Counted from the first letter of the stretch, positions 25,939 to 36,724 are shown. The stretch is DNA of 64,000 nt from Undibacterium sp. (GCA_030645915.1 JAUSNO010000028.1:62001-126000), one strand, 5' to 3'. The notes: generated by a model not told the origin, from the sequence alone. Made by a program: numbers and translations.

Positions 25939-27714
25939 CTATTTTTTTCGATGCGGTGGCAAATCAGTACAGACGCCCTTGTACACTTCTGCCGCCATGC
26001 CAATTGACTCACCCAAGGTCGGATGCGGATGGATGGTCTTGCCGATATCGACGGCATCTGCGCCCATCTCGATTGCCAGTGCGATTTCACCTATCATGTC
26101 ACCGGCGTGCGTGCCGACCATGCCGCCACCGACGATGCGCTTGGTTTCTGCATCGAACAACAACTTGGTGAAGCCTTCATCACGACCATTCGCCACTGCG
26201 CGGCCAGAGGCTGCCCATGGGAAGTGACCTTTTTCCAACTTAATGCCCTTGACCTTGGCCTCGTCTTCAGTGATACCGACCCATGCCACTTCCGGATCGG
26301 TGTAAGCCACTGAGGGAATGACCTTGGCGTCAAAGTAAGCTTTCTCGCCGACCGCCGCTTCGGCCGCCACATGCGCTTCATGTACGGCCTTATGCGCCAG
26401 CATCGGTTGACCGACTAGATCGCCGATGGCGAAGATGTGCGGGACATTGGTACGCATTTGCTTATCGACTTCGATGAAACCGCGATCAGTCACCGTAACG
26501 CCAGCCTTGTCGGCGGCAATCTTCTTGCCGTTAGGGCTACGGCCGACAGCCACCAACACCAAATCGTAGAGCTGAGGTGCGGGTGCAGTGCCACCTGCTT
26601 CGGCGGCTTCAAACGTCACCTTGATACCTTCAGGCAGCGCTTCTACGCCGACTGTTTTGGTCTTCAACATGATGTTGTCGAAACGTTTTTCATTGAACTT
26701 TTGCCAGACCTTGACCATGTCGCGGTCTGCGCCTTGCATCAGACCATCCATCATCTCGACCACATCGATGCGCGCGCCTAAAGTCGAATACACGGTGGCC
26801 ATTTCCAGACCGATGATGCCGCCGCCGATGACCAGCATGCGTTTAGGAATCTGGCGCAATTCCAGCGCGCCGGTACTGTCCACAATGCGCGGGTCAACAG
26901 GCACGAAAGGTAGATTCACAACAGAGGAACCGGCCGCGATAATCGCTTGCTTGAACTGGATAGTTTTCTTAGTACCGTCCGCCGCCGTCACTTCAATATG
27001 ATGCGGGCTGACGAACTGGCCGACGCCCTGTACGACATTGACCTTGCGTGCCTTGGCCATGCCAGACAAACCGGTGGTCATCTTTTTGATGACGCCTTCC
27101 TTGTAGCCACGCAAGGCATCGATGTCGATGGCCGGTGCGGCGAATGTCACGCCGTGCTTGGCCATAGAGGCTGTTTCGTCAATTACTGCAGCCACGTGCA
27201 ACAGGGCTTTGGACGGAATGCAACCGACGTTCAGACAGACACCGCCGAGTGTCGAATACTTCTCGACCAGCACGGTGTTGACACCAAGATCGGCAGAGCG
27301 GAAAGCCGCCGAATAGCCGCCTGGGCCAGCGCCCAATACCATCATGTCGCATTCGATATCGACCTTGCCTGCGTAACTGGAGGCGGCTGGCGCTGGAGTA
27401 GCAGCGACTGCTACAGGAGCGGCAGCAACCGGTGCCGCTGCGGCTGGCGCAACAGCAGCTGGCGCGGCCACATCACCGCTCGCCGTGACAACGGCCAGTA
27501 ATGAACCTTCGGCAATCTTGTCACCTATCTTGACTTTCAGTTCGGTGATGACGCCGGCATGGCTGGATGGAATTTCCATGCTGGCCTTGTCGGACTCGAC
27601 CGTGATCAGCGACTGATCAACTTTAACAGTGTCACCGACCTTGACCAGCAACTCGATCACTTCGACTTCTTTAAAATCGCCGATATCCGGGACTTTGATT
27701 TCAATTGCACTCAT
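25939..27714 (-). CDS. lpdA: Dihydrolipoamide dehydrogenase (E3) with N-terminal lipoyl domain
   Basis: E3 of the pyruvate dehydrogenase complex reoxidises dihydrolipoamide with NAD+. The 591-residue protein starts with a lipoyl domain (lipoylated Lys43 in ESDKASME) joined by an Ala/Pro linker (about residues 80-110) to the FAD-dependent reductase. The reductase shows the FAD motif [11 protein letters not shown], the redox-active disulfide in [13 protein letters not shown], the NAD motif IGGGIIGLE and the C-terminal HPHPTLGE catalytic His-Glu pair. Lipoyl-fused E3 is known from Neisseria and Ralstonia-type complexes. It is the last gene of aceE-aceF-lpdA, 14 bp after aceF, with ribosome site GGAG. 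Confidence 0.97.
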   Translation of the reverse strand: MSAIEIKVPDIGDFKEVEVIELLVKVGDTVKVDQSLITVESDKASMEIPSSHAGVITELKVKIGDKIAEGSLLAVVTASGDVAAPAAVAPAAAAPVAAAPVAVAATPAPAASSYAGKVDIECDMMVLGAGPGGYSAAFRSADLGVNTVLVEKYSTLGGVCLNVGCIPSKALLHVAAVIDETASMAKHGVTFAAPAIDIDALRGYKEGVIKKMTTGLSGMAKARKVNVVQGVGQFVSPHHIEVTAADGTKKTIQFKQAIIAAGSSVVNLPFVPVDPRIVDSTGALELRQIPKRMLVIGGGIIGLEMATVYSTLGARIDVVEMMDGLMQGADRDMVKVWQKFNEKRFDNIMLKTKTVGVEALPEGIKVTFEAAEAGGTAPAPQLYDLVLVAVGRSPNGKKIAADKAGVTVTDRGFIEVDKQMRTNVPHIFAIGDLVGQPMLAHKAVHEAHVAAEAAVGEKAYFDAKVIPSVAYTDPEVAWVGITEDEAKVKGIKLEKGHFPWAASGRAVANGRDEGFTKLLFDAETKRIVGGGMVGTHAGDMIGEIALAIEMGADAVDIGKTIHPHPTLGESIGMAAEVYKGVCTDLPPHRKK

Positions 27715-27728
27715 CGTATCCGCTCCGC

Positions 27729-29051
27729 TTACAGTAAGGTTTTACGCAAATCGGACAAGACATCGCCCAGATAAGCAGAGAATTTGGCTGCCATCGCGCC
27801 GTCGATCACGCGGTGATCATAAGACAGCGACATAGGCAGAATCAGGCGCGGCACGAATTGTTTGCCGTCCCACACTGGTTTCATGGAGGATTTGGACAAG
27901 CCCATGATCGCCACTTCAGGCGCGTTGATGATAGGCGTAAATGCCGTACCACCGATGCCACCCAAGGATGAGATCGTGAAAGTCGCGCCTTGCATATCGG
28001 CAGGCTTCAATTTGCCGTCGCGTGCCTGTGCCGAGAGTTCGCCCATTTCTACGGCGATTTGCGACAAGGTTTTTTGGTCGGCGTTTTTGATCACCGGCAC
28101 CATCAGACCATTCGGCGTATCGGCGGCAAAACCGATGTTGTAGTAAGACTTGAGGATCAGGTTTTCACCGGTGGCGTCGAGCGAGGCATTAAAGGCTTTG
28201 AATTTCTTCAGTGCGGCGACGCTGGCTTTGATGACAAAGGCCAGCATGGTCAATTTAACGCCGGACTTGACCAGCGCATCGTTCGACGATTTGCGGAACT
28301 CTTCCAGGCCAGTGATATCGGCTTCATCAAAATGTGTGACGTGCGGAATCATGACCCAGTTGCGGTGCAGATTCGGGCCGCTGAGTTTTTTGATGCGTGA
28401 CAGAGGCAGCAATTCAGTCGTGCCGAACTTGCTGAAATCGAGCGAAGGCCATGCCAGTAAATTCAAGCCCGCACCGCTGCCGTTGGTCGCTGCAGCCAGC
28501 GCAGGCGCAGCAGTGCTGCCAGCCATGATGCCTTTGACGAAATTCTGTACGTCTTCTTGCGAGATACGGCCTTTGGCTGCCGTGCCTTGCACACGTCCTA
28601 AATCGACACCGAGTTCACGGGCAAATTTACGGATGGAAGGAGACGCATGCGCACTAGCGCTAGTAACTACGGAGCTTGCTGATGCGGCTACCGCTACCGC
28701 TAACGGAGCAGGGGCAGATGAAGCTGCAACTGCGGCAGTAGCAACCGGCGCGACAACCGCTGCTGGTGCGCTGGCAACGACGGCTGGTTCGGCCGCTGGT
28801 GCAGCTGCAGCGCCGGATGCCTCAATGATCACCAGCAAAGAACCTTCGGCGATTTTATCGCCGATCTTGACTTTAATTTCCTTAACGACGCCGGCATGAC
28901 TGGAAGGAATTTCCATGCTGGCCTTATCCGATTCCACGGTCACCAGCGACTGATCGACCTTGACTGTATCGCCTACTTTCACCATCAACTCGATGACTTC
29001 AACTTCTTTGAAATCGCCGATATCCGGGACTTTGACTTCAATTGCACTCAT
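27729..29051 (-). CDS. aceF: Pyruvate dehydrogenase complex dihydrolipoamide acetyltransferase (E2)
   Basis: E2 forms the core of the pyruvate dehydrogenase complex and transfers acetyl groups to CoA. The 440-residue protein has one lipoyl domain (Lys43 in ESDKASME), a long Ala-rich linker, a peripheral subunit-binding domain ([20 protein letters not shown], about residues 133-170) and the catalytic domain. The acyltransferase motif DHRVIDGA has its His at about residue 413. E. coli AceF has three lipoyl domains, while here there is one; another is on E3. The lipoyl domain is nearly the same as that of E3 in this operon. A Shine-Dalgarno (GGAGAAA) precedes the ATG. Confidence 0.97.
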   Translation of the reverse strand: MSAIEVKVPDIGDFKEVEVIELMVKVGDTVKVDQSLVTVESDKASMEIPSSHAGVVKEIKVKIGDKIAEGSLLVIIEASGAAAAPAAEPAVVASAPAAVVAPVATAAVAASSAPAPLAVAVAASASSVVTSASAHASPSIRKFARELGVDLGRVQGTAAKGRISQEDVQNFVKGIMAGSTAAPALAAATNGSGAGLNLLAWPSLDFSKFGTTELLPLSRIKKLSGPNLHRNWVMIPHVTHFDEADITGLEEFRKSSNDALVKSGVKLTMLAFVIKASVAALKKFKAFNASLDATGENLILKSYYNIGFAADTPNGLMVPVIKNADQKTLSQIAVEMGELSAQARDGKLKPADMQGATFTISSLGGIGGTAFTPIINAPEVAIMGLSKSSMKPVWDGKQFVPRLILPMSLSYDHRVIDGAMAAKFSAYLGDVLSDLRKTLL

Positions 29052-29110
29052 AGTTTTTCTCCATGACCGCCCTGCGTTCTAAGCAGATGAGCGGTGATTT
29101 TTGGGTGTGT

Positions 29111-29141
29111 GCCGGGTTACGCTGCGCTAACCCAGCCTACG
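29111..29141. repeat. Intergenic palindrome between aceE and aceF
   Basis: GGGTTA and TAACCC flank CGCTGCGC in the 103-bp gap, in the wording GGGTTACGCTGCGCTAACCC. This resembles a widespread intergenic repeat word of proteobacteria. In the mRNA it would form a small hairpin that may affect the E1:E2 ratio. Confidence 0.5.
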
Positions 29142-29154
29142 ATTCACGTTATTT

Positions 29155-31851
29155 TTACACTGTCACCGGATTTGGTTTCTCTGCATCGATACCGTATTTG
29201 GCAATGGCCTGCGCCACTACGGATGCCGACAAGGCACCTTCATCAGCCAGCGACTTCAATGCGGCAATCACGACAAAGTAGCGATTCACTTCAAAGAATT
29301 CACGCAGCTTGGCACGTGAATCAGAGCGACCAAAACCATCGGTACCCAAAACCTTGTAGCTACGGCCCTTAGGAACAAAGGCACGTACCTGCTCGGCAAA
29401 AGTGCGCATGTAATCGGTAGAGACCACGATAGGACCCTGAGTATCTTTCAGACAGTCGGTGATGTAAGGCAGACGCGCTTCATCGGTAGGATGCAGCATA
29501 TTCCAGCGTTCCGCTTCCTGACCATCACGCGCCAGCAAAGTGAACGATGGTGCCGACCAAACGTCAGCGGCAATGCCCCAGTCAGCAAACAGCAGATCGG
29601 CAGCGGCGATCACTTCACGCAAGATCGTGCCTGAACCCATCAGTTGCACACGGTGCTTGGTCGTTTCAGGCGATTTTTGCAACTGGTACAGACCTTTGAT
29701 GATGCCCTCTTCCTGCCCTGCTTTCAGACCAGGATGGCTGTAGTTTTCGTTCATGATGGTGATGTAATAGAACACATCTTCCTGATTGGTGACCATGCGG
29801 CGCAGACCATCGTGGATGATGACGGCCACTTCATGCGCAAAGGTCGGATCGTAAGGAACGCAGTTAGGGATCGTCGATGCCAATACGTGGCTATGACCAT
29901 CTTCATGTTGCAAACCTTCACCGTTCAGCGTGGTCCGTCCGGCAGTGCCTGCCATCAGGAAGCCGCGTGAGCGCATGTCGCCGGCAGCCCAGGCCAGATC
30001 GCCAACGCGCTGCAGGCCGAACATCGAGTAGTAGGTGTAAAACGGAATCATCACGCGGTTATTGGTCGAGTAGGATGTCGCCGCAGCGATCCATGAACTC
30101 ATACCGCCCGCTTCATTGATACCCTCTTGCAAAATCTGGCCAGCCTTGTCTTCACGGTAGTACATGACCTGGTCTTTATCGACCGGTTCGTACAATTGCC
30201 CTACCTGACTGAAAATACCGATCTGACGGAACAGACCTTCCATACCAAAAGTACGAGACTCATCGACCATGATAGGCACGATACGCTGACCCAGGCTGGC
30301 ATCGCGCAGCAAGGCTGTCAGTACACGCACATAGGCGGCGGTAGTCGAGATTTCACGACCTTCGGCGGTCGGCTCCAGCATGGCCTGAAATGCGGTCAAC
30401 TCTGGCACCACCAATTGTTCATCGGCTTTCTGGCGACGCTGCGGCAAGTAACCACCCAAAGCGGCACGGCGCTCTTGCAGGTATTTCATCTCTGGCGTGT
30501 CATCGGCCGGCTTGAAGAAAGGGATCGCTGGCAATTGCTCATCCGAGATCGGCAACTGGAAGCGGTCACGCAAAGCCTTGATGGCTTCATCATCGAGTTT
30601 CTTGGTGTTGTGTGCGGTGTTGCGTGCTTCACCCGATTTACCGAAACCAAAGCCTTTGACGCTCTTGACTAACAAGACGGTTGGCTGACCTTTGTGTTCC
30701 TGCGCCACTTTAAAGGCGGCGTAAATCTTGTGCGGATCATGACCACCGCGGGTCAGGCGCCAGATATCGTCGTCCGACATCTTGCTGACCATTTCCAGCA
30801 ATTTAGGGTGCTTGCCAAAGAAGTTGGCGCGCACAAATGCACCATCCTTGGCTTTGTAATTCTGGTACTCGCCATCAACGGTTTCCATCATGACTTTTTG
30901 CAGAATGCCGTCTTTATCCTTGGCCAGCAACTCATCCCAACCCGCGCCCCAGATGACTTTAACCACATTCCAGCCAGCACCGCGGAAATCGGATTCCAGT
31001 TCCTGAATGATCTTGCCGTTGCCGCGTACCGGGCCGTCCAGACGTTGCAGATTACAGTTGACGACGATGATCAGATTGTCGAGTTGTTCGCGTCCAGCCA
31101 TGCCGATCGCGCCCATCGATTCAGGCTCATCCATCTCGCCATCGCCACAGAATGCCCAGACTTTACGGTTGGCTGTATCCGCTATACCGCGAGCGTGCAG
31201 GTATTTCAGGAAACGCGCCTGGTAGATCGACATCAGTGGACCCAGACCCATCGATACGGTAGGGAACTGCCAGAAATCAGGCATCAATTTTGGATGCGGA
31301 TAAGAAGACAGACCCTTGCCATCGACTTCACGGCGGAAGTGCAGCAACTGCTCTTCAGTCAAGCGACCTTCGAGGAAAGCGCGGGCATATACGCCCGGTG
31401 AAGAGTGCCCCTGGATGTACAGCAAATCGCCGCCATGATCTTCGGTCGGTGCGTGCCAGAAGTGATTAAAACCTATGCCAAGCATGTTCGCCAGCGACGC
31501 AAAACTGGACAGGTGACCGCCCAGATCGCCATCGAGACGATTGGCCTTGACCACCATCGCCATCGCGTTCCAGCGCATCATCGAACGCAGTTTTTCTTCG
31601 ATTTCCAGATTGCCAGGGCAATGCGCACCGACATCGGCCGGTATCGTATTCACGTACGCCGTATTGCTGGAAAACGGAATATGCGAACCGCGGCGGCGTG
31701 CCAGATCGACCATGCGCTCCATCAGATAATGCGCGCGCTCAGGGCCCTCATTCTCGATCACTGATTCCAGTGCAGCCAGCCACTCATTGGTTTCTACAAC
31801 ATCGGGATCGTTCACGGCTTGCGCCAAAACTTGGTCTATCTGGGGTGACAT
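29155..31851 (-). CDS. aceE: Pyruvate dehydrogenase E1 component, homodimeric type
   Basis: E1 decarboxylates pyruvate using thiamine diphosphate and acetylates the lipoyl groups of E2. The 898-residue protein has the length of the homodimeric AceE. Recognisable are the His-containing SSPGVYARAFLEGRL, the ThDP-binding motif beginning FCGDGEMDEPESMGA and continuing to VVNCNLQRLDGPVRGN, and the transketolase-like central and C-terminal domains ending DGFGRSDSRAKLREFFEV. A strong ribosome site (AAGGAGA) precedes the ATG. It is first of three genes, with the 460-bp promoter region shared with the divergent folD gene. No PdhR operator was recognised. Confidence 0.98.
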   Translation of the reverse strand: MSPQIDQVLAQAVNDPDVVETNEWLAALESVIENEGPERAHYLMERMVDLARRRGSHIPFSSNTAYVNTIPADVGAHCPGNLEIEEKLRSMMRWNAMAMVVKANRLDGDLGGHLSSFASLANMLGIGFNHFWHAPTEDHGGDLLYIQGHSSPGVYARAFLEGRLTEEQLLHFRREVDGKGLSSYPHPKLMPDFWQFPTVSMGLGPLMSIYQARFLKYLHARGIADTANRKVWAFCGDGEMDEPESMGAIGMAGREQLDNLIIVVNCNLQRLDGPVRGNGKIIQELESDFRGAGWNVVKVIWGAGWDELLAKDKDGILQKVMMETVDGEYQNYKAKDGAFVRANFFGKHPKLLEMVSKMSDDDIWRLTRGGHDPHKIYAAFKVAQEHKGQPTVLLVKSVKGFGFGKSGEARNTAHNTKKLDDEAIKALRDRFQLPISDEQLPAIPFFKPADDTPEMKYLQERRAALGGYLPQRRQKADEQLVVPELTAFQAMLEPTAEGREISTTAAYVRVLTALLRDASLGQRIVPIMVDESRTFGMEGLFRQIGIFSQVGQLYEPVDKDQVMYYREDKAGQILQEGINEAGGMSSWIAAATSYSTNNRVMIPFYTYYSMFGLQRVGDLAWAAGDMRSRGFLMAGTAGRTTLNGEGLQHEDGHSHVLASTIPNCVPYDPTFAHEVAVIIHDGLRRMVTNQEDVFYYITIMNENYSHPGLKAGQEEGIIKGLYQLQKSPETTKHRVQLMGSGTILREVIAAADLLFADWGIAADVWSAPSFTLLARDGQEAERWNMLHPTDEARLPYITDCLKDTQGPIVVSTDYMRTFAEQVRAFVPKGRSYKVLGTDGFGRSDSRAKLREFFEVNRYFVVIAALKSLADEGALSASVVAQAIAKYGIDAEKPNPVTV

Positions 31852-32313
31852 AGAGTGGGTCTCCTTTTTCCGGTTATGTGCGCTTTTGATATCGCGCGTT
31901 GGGGCGTAACGACAAATTAAAGCCTGAGCTTTATTAGTGCAAGCATTCTAACAGGAGTTTTAAATTTTTCAAATAGCGATATTCAATTTCATAATGTGGC
32001 ATTTACATTGCAGTGCAAAATATTTTCTTTGCTTTTATCCAATAACTACAACGTCATTGAATAATTCATTTCTTGCGACGCAACATTTTTTAGTAATTCC
32101 AATACATAATTATCAAAATAACACTCTTATACTCCGCCAGATAAGCATTCACTCTCTTCGGAAATGCAGTAAGAATTGCACGGCACATTTCCAGGAGGAT
32201 TAGCACGTCCCCGCTGTCACCTTCGCTACGCATCCTTTATAATCGCAGCTTAGCGCGGATTCGCTCAGCTCAAATATTGCCTTTCTTCCTCATTTACTTC
32301 ATATAAGCCCACA
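31852..32313. other. Divergent promoter region of aceE and folD
   Basis: About 460 bp, AT-rich, without a credible gene. A 69-codon frame at 31994-32203 has no ribosome site or protein-like composition. Promoters of the pyruvate dehydrogenase operon and of folD must lie here, but no clear operator or riboswitch was identified. Confidence 0.5.
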
Positions 32314-33159
32314 ATGACAGCCCACATCATCAGCGGAACCCAACTATCCCAACAAATACGTGCCGACGTAGCGCAACGCGCCGCTGCACTGACAGCCAAA
32401 GGAAAGCAGCCGGGCCTGGCAGTGATCCTGGTGGGTGAAAATCCGGCATCGCAGGTTTATGTACGCAATAAGGTAAAAGCGTGTGAAGACTGCGGCTTTT
32501 ATTCCGTACTTGAAAAGTATGAAGCTGATTTGAGTGAGTCAGCATTGCTGGCACACATAGACAGGCTGAACAAGGACCCGAAAATCAACGGTATCCTGGT
32601 GCAATTACCTTTGCCTGCACATATCGATGCCAATAAAGTGATTGAGGCAATTGCGGCAGAAAAAGATGTCGACGGCTTTCATATCAGCAACGCCGGCCTG
32701 CTGATGACCGGCCAGCCTTTGTTCCGCCCTTGCACGCCTTACGGCGTCATGAAGATGCTGGAATCGATCGATTACCCAGTACGAGGTGCCAATGCCGTGG
32801 TGGTCGGTGCGTCGAATATTGTCGGCAAGCCGCAAGCCATGTTGCTCTTGCAAGCGGGCGCCACCGTCACCATCTGCAATTCCAAGACGCGCGATTTGGG
32901 TTACCACACCCGCAATGCCGATATTCTTGTCGTTGCCACGGGCAAACGCAATATCGTCACTGCCGATATGGTGAAACCAGGCGCAGTCGTACTGGACGTA
33001 GGCATGAATCGTGATGACGAAGGCAAATTGTGTGGCGATGTGGATTACGCCAATGTCAAGGAAGTCGCTGGATATATCACTCCCGTACCAGGCGGCGTCG
33101 GCCCGATGACTATCACTATGCTGCTCGTCAACACGATAGAAGCGGCGGAAAGAAACTAA
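32314..33159 (+). CDS. folD: Bifunctional methylenetetrahydrofolate dehydrogenase/cyclohydrolase
   Basis: FolD interconverts 5,10-methylene-, methenyl- and 10-formyl-tetrahydrofolate with NADP, supplying one-carbon units for purines and formyl-Met. The 281-residue protein has normal length. Visible signatures are the cyclohydrolase/dehydrogenase segment with [14 protein letters not shown] (containing the catalytic Lys), [15 protein letters not shown], the NADP site [11 protein letters not shown] and the PGGVGPMT end. The stop is followed after one base by the start of prlC, so the two genes are transcribed together. Confidence 0.97.
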   Translation: MTAHIISGTQLSQQIRADVAQRAAALTAKGKQPGLAVILVGENPASQVYVRNKVKACEDCGFYSVLEKYEADLSESALLAHIDRLNKDPKINGILVQLPLPAHIDANKVIEAIAAEKDVDGFHISNAGLLMTGQPLFRPCTPYGVMKMLESIDYPVRGANAVVVGASNIVGKPQAMLLLQAGATVTICNSKTRDLGYHTRNADILVVATGKRNIVTADMVKPGAVVLDVGMNRDDEGKLCGDVDYANVKEVAGYITPVPGGVGPMTITMLLVNTIEAAERN

Positions 33160-33160
33160 G

Positions 33161-35233
33161 ATGACCCAAGATAATCTACAAAATCCTTTACTGGACTTTA
33201 GTGACCTGCCGAAATTCGATGCCATCAAGCCAGAGCATATTACGCCAGCCATTGATGCCTTACTCGAGCTAAATCGAAACGTCATCACGCAACTGGAACA
33301 AACCACGGCGCAGGTTACGTGGGAAAATTTTGTCGAGCCGCTGGAAAACTCCACCGAGCAATTGGGCCGGGCCTGGGGCGTGGTTGGTCACCTCAATGCG
33401 GTCATCGACACGCCCGAACTACGCGCTGTATACAATGAAAATCAACCGAAAATCACCGAATTCTGGACCGAGCTAGGGCAAAATCTGGCATTGTTCGACA
33501 AATATAAAGCCTTGTATGCCAAGGCCGACTTTGCCAGCTTGCCACCGGCCAGAAAAACCATCATCACCAACGCCATACGCGATTTCCGCCTTAGCGGTGC
33601 AGAGTTGGCCGACGACAAGAAAAAACGTTATGCCGAGATACAAGAAAAACACGCGGCACTCTCTACCAAATTTTCAGAAAATGTTCTTGACGCCACGAAT
33701 GCGTACAGTCTGCTAATAGAAAATAGCGACGAGTTGGTGGGTCTGCCAGAAGAAGTTTTACAGGCAGCAAGAAGCGCCGCAGAAAAAGACAACGAACCAG
33801 GTTACAAGTTCACATTGCATTTCCCTTCTTACTTCCCGATCTTGCAATATGCGGACAACCGCGCCTTGCGCGAAACGATTTATCGAGCCAATGCCACCAA
33901 GGCTTCTGAATTAGGTGCCAAGCCAGAATGGGATAACACGACGATCATTAATGCGCTGTTGGAATTACGCAAGGAAGAAGCTGTCCTGCTTGGATATGAG
34001 AATTTTGCCGAAGTGTCGTTAGTCGCCAAGATGGCAGAGACGCCAAAACAAGTCAGTCAGTTTTTGCTTGATCTGGCCAATCGTGCCAAGCCCTTTGGCG
34101 AAAAAGATCTGGCAGAATTGCGCGCCTTTGCCAAAGAGCATTTAGGCATAGACGATCTGCAGTCCTGGGACACCACCTATGCATCCGAAAAACTGCGCGA
34201 ACAGCGTTATGCATTTTCAGAGCAGGAAGTAAAACAATACTTCCCTGAACACAAGGTAATGGCCGGCTTATTTCGCGTTATTCAAAGTCTATTTGCGGTA
34301 GAGGTAAAACTTGACAGTGCGGAAGTCTGGCACCCTGACGTCAAGTTTTACCGGCTGGAAAAAGACGGCAAGCTGGTCGGCCAGTTTTACCTCGACCTGT
34401 ATGCACGCAATGGCAAACGCGGCGGAGCATGGATGGATGACGTGCGCGGTCGCCGCCTGACACACAATGGAATACAAACTCCGGTTGCCTATCTGACCTG
34501 CAATTTCAATGAACCAGTGACAGTCAATGGCGTCACTAAGCCCGCGACCTTCACCCACGATGAAGTGATCACCATATTCCATGAATTCGGTCATGGACTG
34601 CATCATCTGCTGACCAAGGTAGAAGATTTATCGGTCTCTGGCATTTCAGGCGTGGAATGGGATGCGGTTGAATTACCTTCGCAATTCATGGAAAATTTTT
34701 GCTGGGAATGGGATGTCTTGCAGCATATGACCGCCCATGCAGAAACCAGTGCACCATTACCACGAGCACTGTTCGACAAGATGATCGCTGCCAAGAATTT
34801 TCAGTCTGGCCTGCAAACCTTGCGACAAGTGGAGTTCTCCTTGTTTGACATTAATCTGCATGACGACTCTCATCCCGGTGGCATCAATCAGGTGCAAGAC
34901 ATACTGAACACCGTCAGGGAACAGGTTTCCGTATTTACGCCGCCCGATTTCAATCGTTTTCAGCATTCGTTCAGCCACATCTTCGCCGGAGGCTATGCTG
35001 CCGGTTACTTCAGCTATAAATGGGCGGAAGTATTATCGGCAGATGCCTATGGCGCTTTCGAAGAAGCGGCCAAGATCGAAGGGAGTACACTGTCACGCAA
35101 CGCTGGAAGAAAATTTCAGGAAGAGGTGCTGGAAATGGGTGGTTCCCGGCCTGCCATTGAATCGTTCAGAGCGTTTCGCGGGCGCGATCCATCCATCGAC
35201 GCGCTGCTACGCCACAGTGGCATGAATACCTGA
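33161..35233 (+). CDS. prlC: Oligopeptidase A, M3 family metallopeptidase
   Basis: This cytoplasmic zinc endopeptidase degrades short peptides, including cleaved signal peptides. The 690-residue protein has the length and organisation of family M3A, a long helical N-terminal part and the zinc motif HEFGHGLHH with His474, Glu475 and His478. The third ligand Glu lies in the following GVEWDAVELPSQFMENF segment. The C-terminus (SFSHIFAGGYAAGYFSY) includes the conserved Tyr-rich substrate-binding loop. It starts one base after folD, which suggests translational coupling. Confidence 0.96.
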   Translation: MTQDNLQNPLLDFSDLPKFDAIKPEHITPAIDALLELNRNVITQLEQTTAQVTWENFVEPLENSTEQLGRAWGVVGHLNAVIDTPELRAVYNENQPKITEFWTELGQNLALFDKYKALYAKADFASLPPARKTIITNAIRDFRLSGAELADDKKKRYAEIQEKHAALSTKFSENVLDATNAYSLLIENSDELVGLPEEVLQAARSAAEKDNEPGYKFTLHFPSYFPILQYADNRALRETIYRANATKASELGAKPEWDNTTIINALLELRKEEAVLLGYENFAEVSLVAKMAETPKQVSQFLLDLANRAKPFGEKDLAELRAFAKEHLGIDDLQSWDTTYASEKLREQRYAFSEQEVKQYFPEHKVMAGLFRVIQSLFAVEVKLDSAEVWHPDVKFYRLEKDGKLVGQFYLDLYARNGKRGGAWMDDVRGRRLTHNGIQTPVAYLTCNFNEPVTVNGVTKPATFTHDEVITIFHEFGHGLHHLLTKVEDLSVSGISGVEWDAVELPSQFMENFCWEWDVLQHMTAHAETSAPLPRALFDKMIAAKNFQSGLQTLRQVEFSLFDINLHDDSHPGGINQVQDILNTVREQVSVFTPPDFNRFQHSFSHIFAGGYAAGYFSYKWAEVLSADAYGAFEEAAKIEGSTLSRNAGRKFQEEVLEMGGSRPAIESFRAFRGRDPSIDALLRHSGMNT

Positions 35234-35278
35234 AATAGGTAATTAAAATAAGTAAAGAATTTATTGGAGAACTTGTTT

Positions 35279-35905
35279 ATGAACATCCGCAGCTTATTTG
35301 GCAGCACTTTTAACATGTCATTTGCATTCACTTGTCTGGCAATGGCTTGTCTGTTACCGAACAGTGCCCATGCCCAGTTATATAAATGGGTTGGACCAGA
35401 TGGCAAAGTCACCTACAGTGACATACCCCCTCCTCCAGGCGCAAAACAATTGGGTACAAAAGCGAGCAGCAGTGAAACTGGCGGAGTTCCACTCCCGCCG
35501 GAGTTAGCCGCTGCTGTCGCCCAAAATCCCGTCACCCTATATACGGCGGCGTCATGCGTTCCATGCAACGAAGGGCGTAGTTTACTGAAACAACTCGGCA
35601 TTCCCTTCGCCGAAAAAACGGTAAAGAGCAATGAAGATCTCGACAAGCTCAAACAAGTAAGCGGAGAAACGCAATTACCCTTGCTAGTCATTAGTAGAAG
35701 TAAGTTTCGCGGTTTTGATAGCGCTGAATGGCGCGTAGCCCTAAGCAGCGCGGGTTATCCAGAAATGAACAAGCTTCCTAGAGATTACCGCTATCCAACG
35801 CCAGAATCAGCTGCACCGCCACCAGCGCCCGTCAAAAAAGAGGGCGAAGACAATACCGGGCTGCCAAAACTAAAACCATCGTCTGAATCAGGCATTCGTT
35901 TTTAA
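35279..35905 (+). CDS. Exported DUF4124 and glutaredoxin-like protein
   Basis: This protein of about 208 residues has a signal peptide (hydrophobic CLAMACLLPNSAHA). A DUF4124 segment follows (LYKWVGPDGKVTYSDIPPPP), then a glutaredoxin-like domain with the redox motif in YTAASCVPCNEGRSLL (CVPC). The C-terminus is a Pro/Lys-rich tail. It probably works in the periplasm in thiol chemistry. The ATG at 35279 was chosen over an upstream TTG because GGAGA lies eight bases before it. It is likely part of a run with prlC upstream and holC two bases downstream. Confidence 0.85.
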   Translation: MNIRSLFGSTFNMSFAFTCLAMACLLPNSAHAQLYKWVGPDGKVTYSDIPPPPGAKQLGTKASSSETGGVPLPPELAAAVAQNPVTLYTAASCVPCNEGRSLLKQLGIPFAEKTVKSNEDLDKLKQVSGETQLPLLVISRSKFRGFDSAEWRVALSSAGYPEMNKLPRDYRYPTPESAAPPPAPVKKEGEDNTGLPKLKPSSESGIRF

Positions 35906-35906
35906 A

Positions 35907-36344
35907 ATGACGAGGATCGATTTTCATAGCAATGTGCCGGACAAGATCCACTACACCTGCCGTCTGATTCGCAAAGCCAGGGCGGCAAATTGCCGCGTTA
36001 TTGTTTTTGAGAGTAATCGTGCTCAACTGGACATGCTCAATGAGGCATTATGGACTTTTTCAGCGTCCGATTTTTTGCCACATGTCATGCTTAACGACCC
36101 GCTGATGGCACAAACTCCGATCATTCTCACCGAGGATGATCGTGCCAATTTTCCTTATCACGATCTACTCATCAATCTGACCCAAAGCGTCCCTGATGAC
36201 TTGTCGCGTTTTGAGCGCATCATAGAAGTCATTTCCAGCGATCCGCAAGACACTCTGGCCGGACGCGAACGCTACCGTCATTATCAGCAACAGAGTCTGC
36301 AACAAGGCTTGACGCTTACCCATATCATCGCCAAACCATCATGA
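35907..36344 (+). CDS. holC: DNA polymerase III chi subunit
   Basis: Chi is a clamp-loader-associated subunit that links the replisome to single-strand binding protein. The 145-residue protein is of normal length. The family pattern includes the N-terminal IDFHSNVPDKIHYTCRLIRK, the helix beginning CRVIVFES, LDMLNEALWTF, and FLPHVM followed by the PIILTEDD strand. It overlaps the next gene by four bases (ATGA). The position directly before a DUF2486-like gene is typical for Burkholderiales. Confidence 0.93.
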   Translation: MTRIDFHSNVPDKIHYTCRLIRKARAANCRVIVFESNRAQLDMLNEALWTFSASDFLPHVMLNDPLMAQTPIILTEDDRANFPYHDLLINLTQSVPDDLSRFERIIEVISSDPQDTLAGRERYRHYQQQSLQQGLTLTHIIAKPS

Positions 36345-36724
36345 GTAATCAAATAGATTCCAGCATTCCCGTTCTAACCGAAATCATCCCGCCCAGCAGT
36401 TTCTTAACGCCCCCTTCCTCGGCGACCAATACGTTTTCATCCTCATCGAACGACGAAGTAAATGAAGAGAATGGAAAGAACAGCATCAGTGCGGAAGAGT
36501 GGCAACAATTGGAGCAGACCGTGCGTGAAAACGTTTTACGGCAGGTATTGTCGAGAGTCGATTTTGTACTGGAGCATCGTGTCCGGGACAGTCTTGCCGA
36601 CGTATTGCAAACAGCAGTCGAAAATCTGGCAGTGGAAATCCGCGCAGGTTTGCACAAGACGATGGAAGAAGTAATCACACGCGCTGTAACGCAAGAAATA
36701 TCCAAAGCAAAAATATTAAAATAA
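36341..36724 (+). CDS. DUF2486-like protein downstream of holC
   Basis: This 127-residue protein has a disordered Ser/Pro/Asn-rich first half and a helical second half (EEWQQLEQTVRENVLRQVLS, then VRDSLADVLQTAVENLAVEI). No membrane segment or catalytic motif is visible. Proteins of this type follow holC in related genomes and are labelled DUF2486; the function is unknown. The start overlaps the holC stop, so it is translated from the same message. Confidence 0.72.
   Translation: MSNQIDSSIPVLTEIIPPSSFLTPPSSATNTFSSSSNDEVNEENGKNSISAEEWQQLEQTVRENVLRQVLSRVDFVLEHRVRDSLADVLQTAVENLAVEIRAGLHKTMEEVITRAVTQEISKAKILK

Noticed and set aside
31994-32203. 69-codon frame in the aceE-folD promoter region
   Set aside because: AT-rich, no ribosome site and no protein-like pattern.
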